This document shows positions 1 to 7,007 of a stretch of 13,068 nt of DNA, piece after piece (position 1 is the stretch's first letter; each line of letters opens with the position of its first letter). The translations under genes were made by a program, and so were the position numbers. Source of the stretch: JBDSLU01 sp039916225 (GTDB lineage Bacteria; Acidobacteriota; Vicinamibacteria; Vicinamibacterales; Vicinamibacteraceae). Location of the stretch: NCBI GenBank assembly GCA_039916225.1, contig JBDSLU010000260.1, positions 1 to 13,068 on the forward strand, given 5' to 3'. The notes beneath the pieces are model-generated. The model had not been told where the DNA came from. It made no database searches and saw nothing but the letters and a program-made list of their open reading frames with translations.

Positions 1-20
1 CGGCGCACCTGCGTGCGCCG
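1..20. repeat. Perfect 8-bp stem-loop at the left edge
   Basis: The first 20 bases form a perfect inverted repeat: arms CGGCGCAC and GTGCGCCG around the loop CTGC. No T-run follows on either visible side, so it is not a standard intrinsic terminator as seen. It may be cut by the window edge, and the stem could continue to the left if the flanking bases pair. Confidence 0.5.
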
Positions 21-295
21 TCGTGTGTATGAGCCTCCCGTGTGCGGTTGCCCCTCGCCGCGTCGCCTCCATGCAACGCTCGGCGCCTCGACGTGTCGGC
101 TTGCCTCACGGCGCGCGGGAGGAACACCCAGACCGACGTACCGCGCGGCGTCCTGAGCGACCGAGCTCGCCCCGTGGGCCTCGAACCCATCGCGTCGCGC
201 CCGGCCTGCCGCGGTGCCGTGGCTCGGGACGGCGTCGTGGGCAGCGGGACGGATGTCATGGCGCGATCCGCGTCCTCAACGTCCCGCCGAGTGAT

Positions 296-319
296 CGCCA
301 CAACGACATCGTTGTGGCG
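296..319. repeat. 24-bp palindrome (11-bp arms, 2-base centre)
   Basis: The arms CGCCACAACGA and TCGTTGTGGCG are exact reverse complements separated only by CA. The inner part is fairly AT-rich for this window, so GC bias alone does not explain it. With a 2-base centre it would make a poor RNA hairpin loop but a good cruciform or a site for a dimeric DNA-binding protein. No gene start lies close on either strand, so a role as operator is unproven. Confidence 0.6.
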
Positions 320-455
320 GCCCGTGCGCAGCCGCCATCGTGCTTCCCGAGTTCAGGACGCCGACAGGGTGAGCGGCGCGGGTGTCCCTGGAGCGCGACT
401 TGGAGCAAGCCGACGGCCGCGACAGCGTAGAACGCGCGCAAGCCGAGCGCCGGCC

Positions 456-475
456 GGTCGCGCGAAGGCGCGACC
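456..475. repeat. Perfect 8-bp stem-loop with GAAG loop
   Basis: GGTCGCGC and GCGCGACC pair perfectly around the four-base loop GAAG. It is GC-rich and compact and would fold stably in RNA on the plus strand (loop CTTC on the minus strand). There is no following T-run. It lies about 190 bases past the end of the minus-strand MBOAT gene and is one of several hairpins in this non-coding region. Confidence 0.5.
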
Positions 476-591
476 TGCACTTGGTCCGGCGCCACCAGCG
501 GCGGCCGCGTGAGCGCGGAGGTATCCGGCGCGTCGACCGCGGCCGGCTGTGGCTGGAGCGCGTTCTACCGGCTTGCGGAATTGGAGCGCGC

Positions 592-647
592 AAGGGATAC
601 CCACGCCGCCTCTGCGGCGTCGCTCCCGGCGATCGCGGGGTACCCTT
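592..647 (-). terminator. Nested hairpins just past the MBOAT stop; possible terminator
   Basis: Directly downstream of the minus-strand MBOAT stop is a nested structure. The outer arms AAGGG-A-TACCC (592-602, one bulged A) pair with GGGTACCCTT (638-647). Inside them is a perfect 7-bp stem with a 4-base loop at 603-620 (ACGCCGC / GCGGCGT). Its position fits a transcription end for the SGNH-MBOAT operon, but there is no U-tract, so intrinsic termination is uncertain. It could instead stabilise the 3' end or mark a Rho-dependent end. Confidence 0.3.
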
Positions 648-661
648 ACGTGATCAGCTCT

Positions 662-2080
662 CTAGAACTGGAAGTAGATGAACTGCGAGCCGCCGAAGGA
701 TCCAAAGAGCAGGATCAGGTAGAAGAGCGCGCCGTAGACGACGTAGCGCGGCACCAGCGGCAGTTTCGGCACCGCCAGCAGGTCGTCTTTCCACCATTCG
801 TAGGCGTGCAGCAGCACCAGCGGCAGCGCGAAGCCGACCAGCGTCTGCACTTCCGGCCCGACTTCCGGGCTGAGCCGCCAGTCGGTCAGGAGCGCCCACG
901 TCATGGTCCGGATCTGGTCGAAGGTCCGGGCCCGGAACAGCAGCCAGCCGTAGCAGATCAAGTGCAAGGTGACGAACCAGGCGCCGATCGACGCCAGGCG
1001 TGAGGCGGCGGCACGCGTCCCGCGCAGCGCTTCGTAGCCGCGGTGCGCCACCAGCCAGATGCCCTGATAGGCGCCCCACAGCACGAACGACCACGCGGCG
1101 CCGTGCCACAGCCCGCCGAGCACCATGGTGATCAGCAGGTTGCGATTGGTCCGCCAGGCGCCGCCGCGGCTTCCGCCGAGCGGCTTGTACAGGTAGTCGC
1201 GCAGCCAGGTCGACAGGCTGATGTGCCAGTGCCGCCAGAACTCGCGCGGGTTCGTCACCGCATAGGGGAAGCGGAAATTGACGTTCAGCTCGATCCCGAA
1301 CCACTGCGACAGGCCGCGCGCCATGTCCGAGTAGCCGGCGAAGTCGCCGTAGATCTGCAGGGCGAAGGCGTAGGTGGCGATGAGCACGTCGCCGGCGGAG
1401 GCGGGAAAGGCGGGATCGAACACCGCATCGACCATCGGCGACAGGTTGTCGGCGACGACGATCTTCTTGAAGAGGCCGGTGGCGATCAGCCAGGTGCCGG
1501 TGGCCAGATCCTCGCGCCGGACCACGCGTGGCGTGGCGAACTGCGGCATCAGCGCCGGCGCCCGCAGGATCGGCCCGGCCACCAGGTGCGGGAAGTAGGC
1601 GACGAACAAGGCGTAGTCGACCAGGCTGGTCACCGGCGCCATGTCGCCGCGATGCACGTCGACGACGTAGGCCATCGCCATGAACGTGTAGAACGAGATG
1701 CCGAGCGGCAGGACGATGGCCAGCACCGGATCGCCGACGTCGAAGCCGATCGTGGACAGCGCCCGCGACGCCGAGTCGACGAAGAAGCCGGCGTACTTGA
1801 AGAAGCCGAGCACGGCGAGCAGGAACCCGAGCGCTGCCCACAGGATGCGGCGCGCCCGCGCGGGCGAGGCGCGGACGTCGGGCCGGCCGAGGGCCAGGGC
1901 GGCGGCATAGCTGACCAGGGTCGACGCGGCCAGCAGCCCGGTGAAGCGCCAGTCCCAGACGGCGTAGAAATAGTAGCTCGCCGCCAGCAGCCACAGGTTC
2001 TGGGCGCGGTGGCCGAGGAGCCGGTAGACCGTCCAGACGACCGCGAAGAAGACGACGAAGTGGATCGAGTTGAAGACCAC
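662..2080 (-). CDS. MBOAT family membrane O-acyltransferase (AlgI/DltB-like)
   Basis: A 472-residue polytopic membrane protein of the MBOAT family, the usual AlgI/PatA size. These enzymes move an acyl group, normally acetyl, across the inner membrane for O-acylation of an exported polysaccharide. Visible signatures are YFPHLVAGPILR (162-173), FGIELNVNFRFPY (261-273), FWRHWHISLSTWLRDYLY (281-298) and LGGLWHGAAW (321-330). The last contains the conserved family histidine, H326. Hydrophobic segments run from the N-terminus (about 7-22 and 29-45) to the C-terminus (about 444-463). The start is GTG, sharing its G with the TAG stop of the upstream SGNH gene (TAGTG), so the two are probably translationally coupled. 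The SGNH partner and the neighbouring glycosyltransferases point to glycan O-acylation; the exact substrate cannot be read from the sequence. Family call very sure, substrate unknown. Confidence 0.95.
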   Translation of the reverse strand: MVFNSIHFVVFFAVVWTVYRLLGHRAQNLWLLAASYYFYAVWDWRFTGLLAASTLVSYAAALALGRPDVRASPARARRILWAALGFLLAVLGFFKYAGFFVDSASRALSTIGFDVGDPVLAIVLPLGISFYTFMAMAYVVDVHRGDMAPVTSLVDYALFVAYFPHLVAGPILRAPALMPQFATPRVVRREDLATGTWLIATGLFKKIVVADNLSPMVDAVFDPAFPASAGDVLIATYAFALQIYGDFAGYSDMARGLSQWFGIELNVNFRFPYAVTNPREFWRHWHISLSTWLRDYLYKPLGGSRGGAWRTNRNLLITMVLGGLWHGAAWSFVLWGAYQGIWLVAHRGYEALRGTRAAASRLASIGAWFVTLHLICYGWLLFRARTFDQIRTMTWALLTDWRLSPEVGPEVQTLVGFALPLVLLHAYEWWKDDLLAVPKLPLVPRYVVYGALFYLILLFGSFGGSQFIYFQF

Positions 2081-3189
2081 TACGAAGAACCCGTCCGCGG
2101 CTCGAGGAGCCCTTCGCGCTGCAGGAAAGCGTCCAGCGCCGCCGCCACGGTCTCGTGCCCGGCCGGGGTGAAGTGCACGGTGTGGACGAAGAACTGCCCG
2201 TGCGGCGCCGATCGCAGCGCCGGCAGCAGGTCGAGCGTCGGCACGCCGAGCGGAGCCACGGCGGCGCGGAAGCGCTCGGTGGCGCCGTCCACCTGCAGCC
2301 GGCCGGCCGTCGGCTCGGTGACGACGCGCAGCCGCTCGAACTCGGCGGGATCGAGCTGGAAGCGCGCCGGCATCAGCACGATCGCCAAGCGGGCGCCGCC
2401 GGCCCGGACGTCACGATCGAGCTGGCCGAGGGCGCGCACCGCGACGTCGAGGCCGCCCGTGATGTAGGGCGGTGCGGTGGCGAGATACGTGCCCACCGGC
2501 CGGTTGGGCGCGCCCGTGGCGCCCGCCCGGAACCGCACCTGGTCGAGCCGCTGGCGGGCGATCTGCAGCACCATGCTGCGCCGGACGACGCGCCGCAGCG
2601 TGCGCTCGGTGTCCTCGCGGGCCGCGACGGTCGGCGGCCGCGAGCCATCGAGCCGCCAGGCCGCGTCGAAAGCCTCGACGGCGTCGTTGGCGACGAAGGT
2701 CGAGACCAGCACGACGTCGGCCTCGAAGCGGGCCGCGACACGGCGGTAGAACAGCAGTTCCTCGACCGGTCCGTAGCCCTGGACGCCGGCGTTGATGACG
2801 CGGTAGCGCGTGCCGGCCGGCGCGCGGGCGTTGAGCCGCGCCTCGAGCCGCTCGCAGAACGTCGCCTCGCGCGGCACCTGGACGGCGAGCACCAGCGAAT
2901 CGCCGAGCACCACGATGCGCCGCTCGCCCGGCGCCTTCGGCCCGATCGGCTCGTCGCGCACGCCATCGGCATTGGTGGCGATGGGGGTGGTGAACTCGCG
3001 GGTGGTGTAGACCACCGACTGATCCGGCCGCAGCCGGTAGCCGATGGCGTCATCGGGCATGAAGAGCTGCTGGAAGACCGGCGCCGCCTCGCTGCCGCCC
3101 TGCCAGCGGAGGAACGACTCGAACGCGGCGAACTCGCCACCCAGCACCAGCGCGGCCACGAGCAGTCGGCGGACCAGCGCGCCCGGCAT
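2080..3189 (-). CDS. SGNH/GDSL-fold hydrolase-like protein, membrane-anchored partner of MBOAT
   Basis: A 369-residue protein with an N-terminal signal anchor (about 5-22) and an SGNH-type domain that should face the periplasm. Block I is VVLGDSL with the nucleophile candidate S98, block II is INAGVQGYG (132-140), block III is VANDAVEAF with N168, and the last block is VHFTPAGH with H339. SGNH partners of MBOAT proteins, as in the AlgI/AlgJ-AlgX and PatA/PatB systems, pass the acyl group to the glycan. Oddly, the aspartate that normally precedes the block V histidine (DxxH or DxH) is absent: the sequence reads FVHTVHF, so the site holds H336 and T337. Other triad members look intact. The ATG at 3189 gives a sensible signal anchor, though no clear Shine-Dalgarno precedes it. 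It is the first gene of a two-gene operon with the MBOAT gene. The family call is solid; whether it is a transferase, an esterase or inactive is not known. Confidence 0.88.
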   Translation of the reverse strand: MPGALVRRLLVAALVLGGEFAAFESFLRWQGGSEAAPVFQQLFMPDDAIGYRLRPDQSVVYTTREFTTPIATNADGVRDEPIGPKAPGERRIVVLGDSLVLAVQVPREATFCERLEARLNARAPAGTRYRVINAGVQGYGPVEELLFYRRVAARFEADVVLVSTFVANDAVEAFDAAWRLDGSRPPTVAAREDTERTLRRVVRRSMVLQIARQRLDQVRFRAGATGAPNRPVGTYLATAPPYITGGLDVAVRALGQLDRDVRAGGARLAIVLMPARFQLDPAEFERLRVVTEPTAGRLQVDGATERFRAAVAPLGVPTLDLLPALRSAPHGQFFVHTVHFTPAGHETVAAALDAFLQREGLLEPRTGSS

Positions 3190-3245
3190 CGCGGGTTAGC
3201 ATAGCAGTGCCGTGAGGGTCGCCCGGACGCGACCCCGCGCGTCCC
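3190..3245. promoter_or_regulatory. Divergent spacer with possible back-to-back -10 elements and a hairpin
   Basis: Only 56 bases separate the divergent SGNH and GT-C starts. A small AT-rich island (TTAGCATA, 3196-3203) offers a -10-like TAGCAT on the plus strand and TATGCT on the minus strand, overlapping each other; neither has a recognisable -35. If the minus-strand element is used, transcription would start within a few bases of the SGNH ATG, giving an almost leaderless mRNA. Between this island and the GT-C start lies a perfect 7-bp inverted repeat (GGGTCGC, 3216-3222; GCGACCC, 3229-3235) that would fold in the GT-C leader or act as an operator. Confidence 0.35.
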
Positions 3246-5735
3246 ATGACCCTGCGCACGATCCTCGCGTTCGCCCTGGTTGCCTGGCTGCCGGGGGCGC
3301 TCATCTTCCGCCTGCCGGTGCTCGATCCGCGCGGCCGTGCCGCCCTCCCGGCGGAGGAGCGCGTCCTCTGGGCGGTGGTGCTCTCGAGCGGCCTGTCGGT
3401 GATGCTCGTCCTCGGGCTGGCGATGCTCGGCTGGTATCGCTTCGAGCGGCTCCTCGCCATCGAGGCCGTGCTGGTCGTTGCGCTCGCCGTCGTCTGCCGC
3501 GGCCGCCTGCGGCTCGGCCCCGAGGCGCCCCGTCCTGGCCTCGGCGCCCTGGTGCCGGTGGCGATCGTGGCTGGCGGTCTCTGGCTCTACGGGGCACCGG
3601 CCGAATACGTGCTCGGCGGCAAGGATCCAGGCGGCTACGTCAACGAAGGCATCCAGATCGCGCAACGGGGCGCGCTGGTCGCCGCGGACCCGGTGATTGC
3701 GTCGGTGCCGGCCGAGTTCCGCGATCTCGTCCTCCCCTCGCACAACACGCCGAGCTATTACGGCTCGCGCTTCATGGGCTTCTACGTCCTCGACCCCGGG
3801 GCGGGCACCATCCTCGGGCAGTTCCCGCATTACCTGCCGGCCTCGATCGCCATCGGCTACGGCCTCGACGGCCTCACCGGCGTCCGGCGCGTCACGCATT
3901 TCTGGACGCTGCTCGGCCTGTGCAGCGTCTACCTCCTGGGCGCGCGCCTCTTCGGCCGGACGGTCGCCGCCGCCGGCACGCTGCTCCTCGCCATCAACGT
4001 CATCGAGGTCTGGTTCAGCGGCTACCCCAACGCCGAAGTCGTCGCCCAGACGCTGCTGTTCGCCGCGATGCTGGCCTGGTCGCGGGCCCAGGTCGACGGC
4101 CTCGCCTTCTTCGGCGTCGTCGCCGCGTCGCTGCTCGGCATGCTGCTCTTCCTGCGCGTCGACATGGCCATCGCCGTCGCCGGCTTCGTCGGCGCCGCCG
4201 CCCTCGGCCGGATGGCCGGCCTGCCGCCGGTGGTCGGCTTCTTCCCGGCATTGGTCGTCTGGCTCGCCGCGGCCGCGCTCTATCTGCTCGGGCTGATGAA
4301 GCCGTACATGTGGGTGCCGCTGCTCTGGCTCAAGGCGCTGCCGATCTGGCAGATGGCGATCGGCGGCCTGGCCACGGCGGCCGCGCTGGCCATCGTCTTC
4401 GGGGCGGCGCAACTGCCGGCGGTGCGGCGGCTGCTGCCGTGGGTGTGGCGGGTGATGGCCACGGCCGCGGTGCTGCTGGTCATCTACGCCTACTTCTTCC
4501 GCGTCGCCGCCGGCCGGCTGGCCGAGCACGACGCCATCGCCCTGCGCAGCTTCGCCTGGTACGTGATGCCGCTCGGGCTCTTCACCGCACTCATCGGCTA
4601 CGTCGCCGCCCTCTGCCGCTTCGCGGCGCGCGACAGCGTCTTCCTGTTGACCGTCTCGCTCTACGCGACCTTCTTCTTCTACAAGATCCGCATCGTCCCG
4701 GTGCACTACTGGATGACCCGCCGGTTCCTGCCGGTGATCCTGCCCGGGGCGATGCTGCTGGCGGCGTTCGCCGCGCTCGGCCGCTGGTCCGACGACGATC
4801 GCGGCTGGCGCTACCGGCTGCGCGCAGCGGCTGGCGTGGTGGTGCTGGCCACGCTGGCGGTGATGTTCTGGACGCGGTCGGCGCCGCTCCTCGGCCACGT
4901 CGAGTACGCCGGCGTGATCCCGCGGCTCGAGAAGCTGGCGCGCACCTTCGGCGACAAGGACCTCGTCATCGTCGAATCGCGCGACGCCTCGGACGTCCAC
5001 GTGCTGGCGCTGCCGCTCGCCTACATCTACGCCCGCAACGTGCTCCTGCTGCCCAACCGCCGGCCCGACGCCGCGACGATGGAGCGCTTCATCGCCTGGG
5101 CGCGGCAGCAGTACGCGACCGTCTACTTCGTCGGCGGCGGCGGCACCGAGCTGCTGACGAAGTCGATCGCGGTCGAGCCGATCGGCACCGAGGTGTTCCA
5201 GGTGCCGGAGTGGTCGTCGGCGTGGAACGCCCTGCCGGACGGCGCCCGCCGCAAGGAGTTCGACTTCAGCATCTACCGCTTCATCGATCCGCCGGCGACG
5301 CCGGTCGGCGAAGTGGCGCTGGACGTCGGCGTCAACGACGACGTCAACGTGCTGCGCTTCCACGCCAAGGAGCGCCACGCCAACGGCACGACCTTCCGCT
5401 GGTCGCGCGACGTGTCGTACATCAACCTCCAGGGCGTGACCGCCGACGATCACACCATCACGCTGGTCATGGACGACGGCCGGCGGCCGGCCCAGGTGCC
5501 GCGGGCCTCCGTCGAGGTGTCGATGAACGACCAGGTGCTCGGCCGGGTCGCGGTCGGTCCCGACTTCAAGGCCTACACGCTGCCGATCCCGCCGGCGCTG
5601 GCCGAGACGGCTGGCCGCACCGGTGTGCCAGTGCGGGTCAAGCTGGTGACCAACGTGTGGCGGCCCAAGGCGATCCTCGGCGTGCCCGACGATCGCGATC
5701 TCGGCGTCATGGTCGATCGCGTGGACGTGAAGTAG
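3246..5735 (+). CDS. GT-C type integral membrane glycosyltransferase with C-terminal soluble extension
   Basis: An 829-residue polytopic protein. Roughly the first 545 residues carry many hydrophobic segments (for example 5-22, 40-62, 68-84, 100-116, 286-320, 330-350, 370-390, 404-418 and 526-542). The stretch 122-135 (GGKDPGGYVNEG and neighbours) matches the acidic first-loop motif of GT-C enzymes, with D127 as candidate catalytic base. HYWMTRRFLPVILPG (487-501) is a second conserved-looking patch. Such enzymes use a polyprenyl-phosphate sugar on the periplasmic side. Residues from about 550 on are non-membrane. The 555-660 part looks alpha/beta, and the 685-829 part is beta-rich (for example VNDDVNVLRFHA and SVEVSMNDQVLGRVAV), possibly a carbohydrate-binding beta-sandwich. 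No in-frame alternative start exists between the upstream TGA (3213-3215) and this ATG. The gene heads the plus-strand run. The donor and acceptor are unknown. Confidence 0.82.
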   Translation: MTLRTILAFALVAWLPGALIFRLPVLDPRGRAALPAEERVLWAVVLSSGLSVMLVLGLAMLGWYRFERLLAIEAVLVVALAVVCRGRLRLGPEAPRPGLGALVPVAIVAGGLWLYGAPAEYVLGGKDPGGYVNEGIQIAQRGALVAADPVIASVPAEFRDLVLPSHNTPSYYGSRFMGFYVLDPGAGTILGQFPHYLPASIAIGYGLDGLTGVRRVTHFWTLLGLCSVYLLGARLFGRTVAAAGTLLLAINVIEVWFSGYPNAEVVAQTLLFAAMLAWSRAQVDGLAFFGVVAASLLGMLLFLRVDMAIAVAGFVGAAALGRMAGLPPVVGFFPALVVWLAAAALYLLGLMKPYMWVPLLWLKALPIWQMAIGGLATAAALAIVFGAAQLPAVRRLLPWVWRVMATAAVLLVIYAYFFRVAAGRLAEHDAIALRSFAWYVMPLGLFTALIGYVAALCRFAARDSVFLLTVSLYATFFFYKIRIVPVHYWMTRRFLPVILPGAMLLAAFAALGRWSDDDRGWRYRLRAAAGVVVLATLAVMFWTRSAPLLGHVEYAGVIPRLEKLARTFGDKDLVIVESRDASDVHVLALPLAYIYARNVLLLPNRRPDAATMERFIAWARQQYATVYFVGGGGTELLTKSIAVEPIGTEVFQVPEWSSAWNALPDGARRKEFDFSIYRFIDPPATPVGEVALDVGVNDDVNVLRFHAKERHANGTTFRWSRDVSYINLQGVTADDHTITLVMDDGRRPAQVPRASVEVSMNDQVLGRVAVGPDFKAYTLPIPPALAETAGRTGVPVRVKLVTNVWRPKAILGVPDDRDLGVMVDRVDVK

Positions 5736-7007
5736 ATGGCCGAGCTGCAGATCTACGACCCGCGCGAACGACGCCTGGTCGACGCCGCCGATCGCGTGCT
5801 GGCGCTCGGCGCCGGGATCGCCCGGTTGTGGCCGCGCCGCGCGTCGGCGTTGCCGCCGCGGCGGATCCTGCTGCTGCGGCTCGAGCGCATCGGCGATCTG
5901 CTGATGTCGGCGGCGGCCATCGAATCGGTGCGCGCCCACGCGCCGGAGGCGACGATCGATCTCGTGGTCGGCAGCTGGAACCGCGCCATCGCCGAACGCA
6001 TCCGCGGCGTCGACCACGTCGAGACGCTCGACGCGCCGTGGCTGGCGCGCGGCGCGGCCGCGGCCGGCGCCGCCGGCCTGGTATCGACGGCGTGGAGCTG
6101 GCGCCGGCGCGGCTACGACCTGGCCATCAACTTCGAGGGCGACGTCCGCAGCCACGCGCTCATCGCCCTCGGCGGCGCCCGGCGGCGCGTCGGCTTCGCG
6201 ATGGCCGGCGGCGGGCCGCTCCTGACGGACGTCGTCGAGCATGGGCCGGATCGCCACACCGCCGACAACGCCGCTGCCCTCGTCGAGGCCGCCTTTCCTG
6301 ACCCGCACCGACTGCTCGCTGGCACCATCGACGATCGGCTGCCCGACAGCCAGTCGGCCGCCGGTGACGCCGCAGCGCCGGACACGGCCAACTCCGGCTT
6401 CCGCCTCGACCTGCCGGAGGCGGCCAGACGCGCCGCCCGGGATCTGATCGGGCCGCACACCCGCTACATCGTCGTGCACGCCAGCGGCGGCCGCGCCATC
6501 AAGCAATGGGATGTCGACCGCTTCGCGACCGCGACGGCGACGATCGCGCGGGCGCTGGGCGCCGCCGTCGTCCTGAGCGGCGCGCCGGGTGACGCCGCGA
6601 TCACCGGCCAGGTCCGCGCCGCCCTGCCCGCCGGCATCGCGGTCGTCGACCTGACCGGCGGCCCGGATCTGCTCGTCCTCGCCGCCGTGCTCGAGGGCGC
6701 ACGCCTCGTCCTCACCGGCGACACCGGGCCGATGCACCTCGCCGCCGCCGTCCGCGCGCCCGTCGTCGCCGTCTTCGGGCCGTCGATGCCGGTGCGCTAC
6801 GCGCCGCGCAGCACGGCGCACCGCGTCGTCCGCATCGACCTGTGGTGCGCGCCGTGCAACCGGATCCGCAAGCCGCCCGAGCGCTGTGTCGGCCACACGC
6901 CCGACTGCCTCGCCGGCGTGACCGTCGACGCCGTGACCGCCGCCGCGCTGTCGCTCGCGGCCGAGACCGAGCCAGGGCGCGACCCGGCACGGGTGACCGG
7001 CGCGTGA
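5736..7007 (+). CDS. Glycosyltransferase family 9 (heptosyltransferase-like)
   Basis: A 423-residue GT-B fold enzyme of the GT9 family (WaaC/WaaF/RfaQ relatives), which transfers heptose or a similar sugar from an ADP-sugar onto LPS-core-like acceptors in the cytoplasm. Signatures: ILLLRLERIGDLLMS (44-58), the N-terminal acceptor-side motif; HASGGRAIKQWDVDRF (248-263), containing the KxW box; and LTGDTGPMHLAAA (326-338), the donor-site motif with D329 and H334. The C-terminal cysteine cluster CAPC...C...C (C371, C374, C384, C391) is typical of the family. The interdomain linker (about 196-222) is long and low in complexity. The ATG follows the GT-C stop with no gap (TAG-ATG), and its own stop overlaps the next start by four bases, so these genes form one operon. 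The exact sugar is not determinable. Confidence 0.9.
   Translation: MAELQIYDPRERRLVDAADRVLALGAGIARLWPRRASALPPRRILLLRLERIGDLLMSAAAIESVRAHAPEATIDLVVGSWNRAIAERIRGVDHVETLDAPWLARGAAAAGAAGLVSTAWSWRRRGYDLAINFEGDVRSHALIALGGARRRVGFAMAGGGPLLTDVVEHGPDRHTADNAAALVEAAFPDPHRLLAGTIDDRLPDSQSAAGDAAAPDTANSGFRLDLPEAARRAARDLIGPHTRYIVVHASGGRAIKQWDVDRFATATATIARALGAAVVLSGAPGDAAITGQVRAALPAGIAVVDLTGGPDLLVLAAVLEGARLVLTGDTGPMHLAAAVRAPVVAVFGPSMPVRYAPRSTAHRVVRIDLWCAPCNRIRKPPERCVGHTPDCLAGVTVDAVTAAALSLAAETEPGRDPARVTGA
6991..6996 (+). promoter_or_regulatory. Ribosome binding site for the GTG start at 7004
   Basis: GGGTGA lies seven bases upstream of the GTG at 7004 and supports that codon as the true start. The in-frame extension upstream from there (6842-7003) translates into arginine-rich text that overlaps the end of the GT9 gene and is not credible protein. 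Confidence 0.55.

Larger units (their letters stand above)
1..660. other. Non-coding region with several perfect inverted repeats
   Basis: I find no convincing protein gene here. The open frames on both strands translate to arginine/alanine/proline-rich text with no recognisable motif, no membrane or signal segment and no good ribosome binding site, as expected for chance frames in GC-rich DNA. The stretch lies downstream of the minus-strand MBOAT gene, and whatever lies to its left is outside the window. It contains perfect stem-loops at 1-20, 296-319, 456-475 and 603-620, plus a weaker one at 505-518 (5-bp stem, 4-base loop). I see no tRNA, rRNA or CRISPR pattern. It could be a long 3' region, a structured RNA or a decayed gene. 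Confidence 0.6.

Noticed and set aside
173..190. A T-arm-like motif of a tRNA on the minus strand (GGGTTCGAGGCCC).
   Set aside because: Only a four-base stem and the TTCGA loop are present. No matching acceptor arm, D-arm or anticodon arm is found at the required distances.
42..512. Open frames of 70-160 codons on both strands in the left non-coding region.
   Set aside because: No ribosome binding site, no motif, no signal or membrane segment, and biased Arg/Ala/Pro composition; several overlap each other, as expected by chance.
3212..6301. A long plus-strand open frame (about 1000 codons) starting at a GTG in front of the GT-C gene.
   Set aside because: It is a shifted frame of the GT-C and GT9 genes. 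The translation is arginine-rich and low in complexity, while the other frame has clear membrane segments and motifs.
2373..6896. A very long open frame on the minus strand (about 1500 codons), antisense to the GT-C and GT9 genes.
   Set aside because: It runs through recognised genes on the opposite strand, its translation is rich in Arg, Ala, Asp, His and Gly with no motif, and such stop-free antisense frames are usual in GC-rich DNA.
6842..7003. In-frame N-terminal extension of the GT-B-like gene.
   Set aside because: It overlaps the end of the GT9 gene, translates to arginine-rich text, and the GTG at 7004 has a good ribosome binding site and the usual stop/start overlap.
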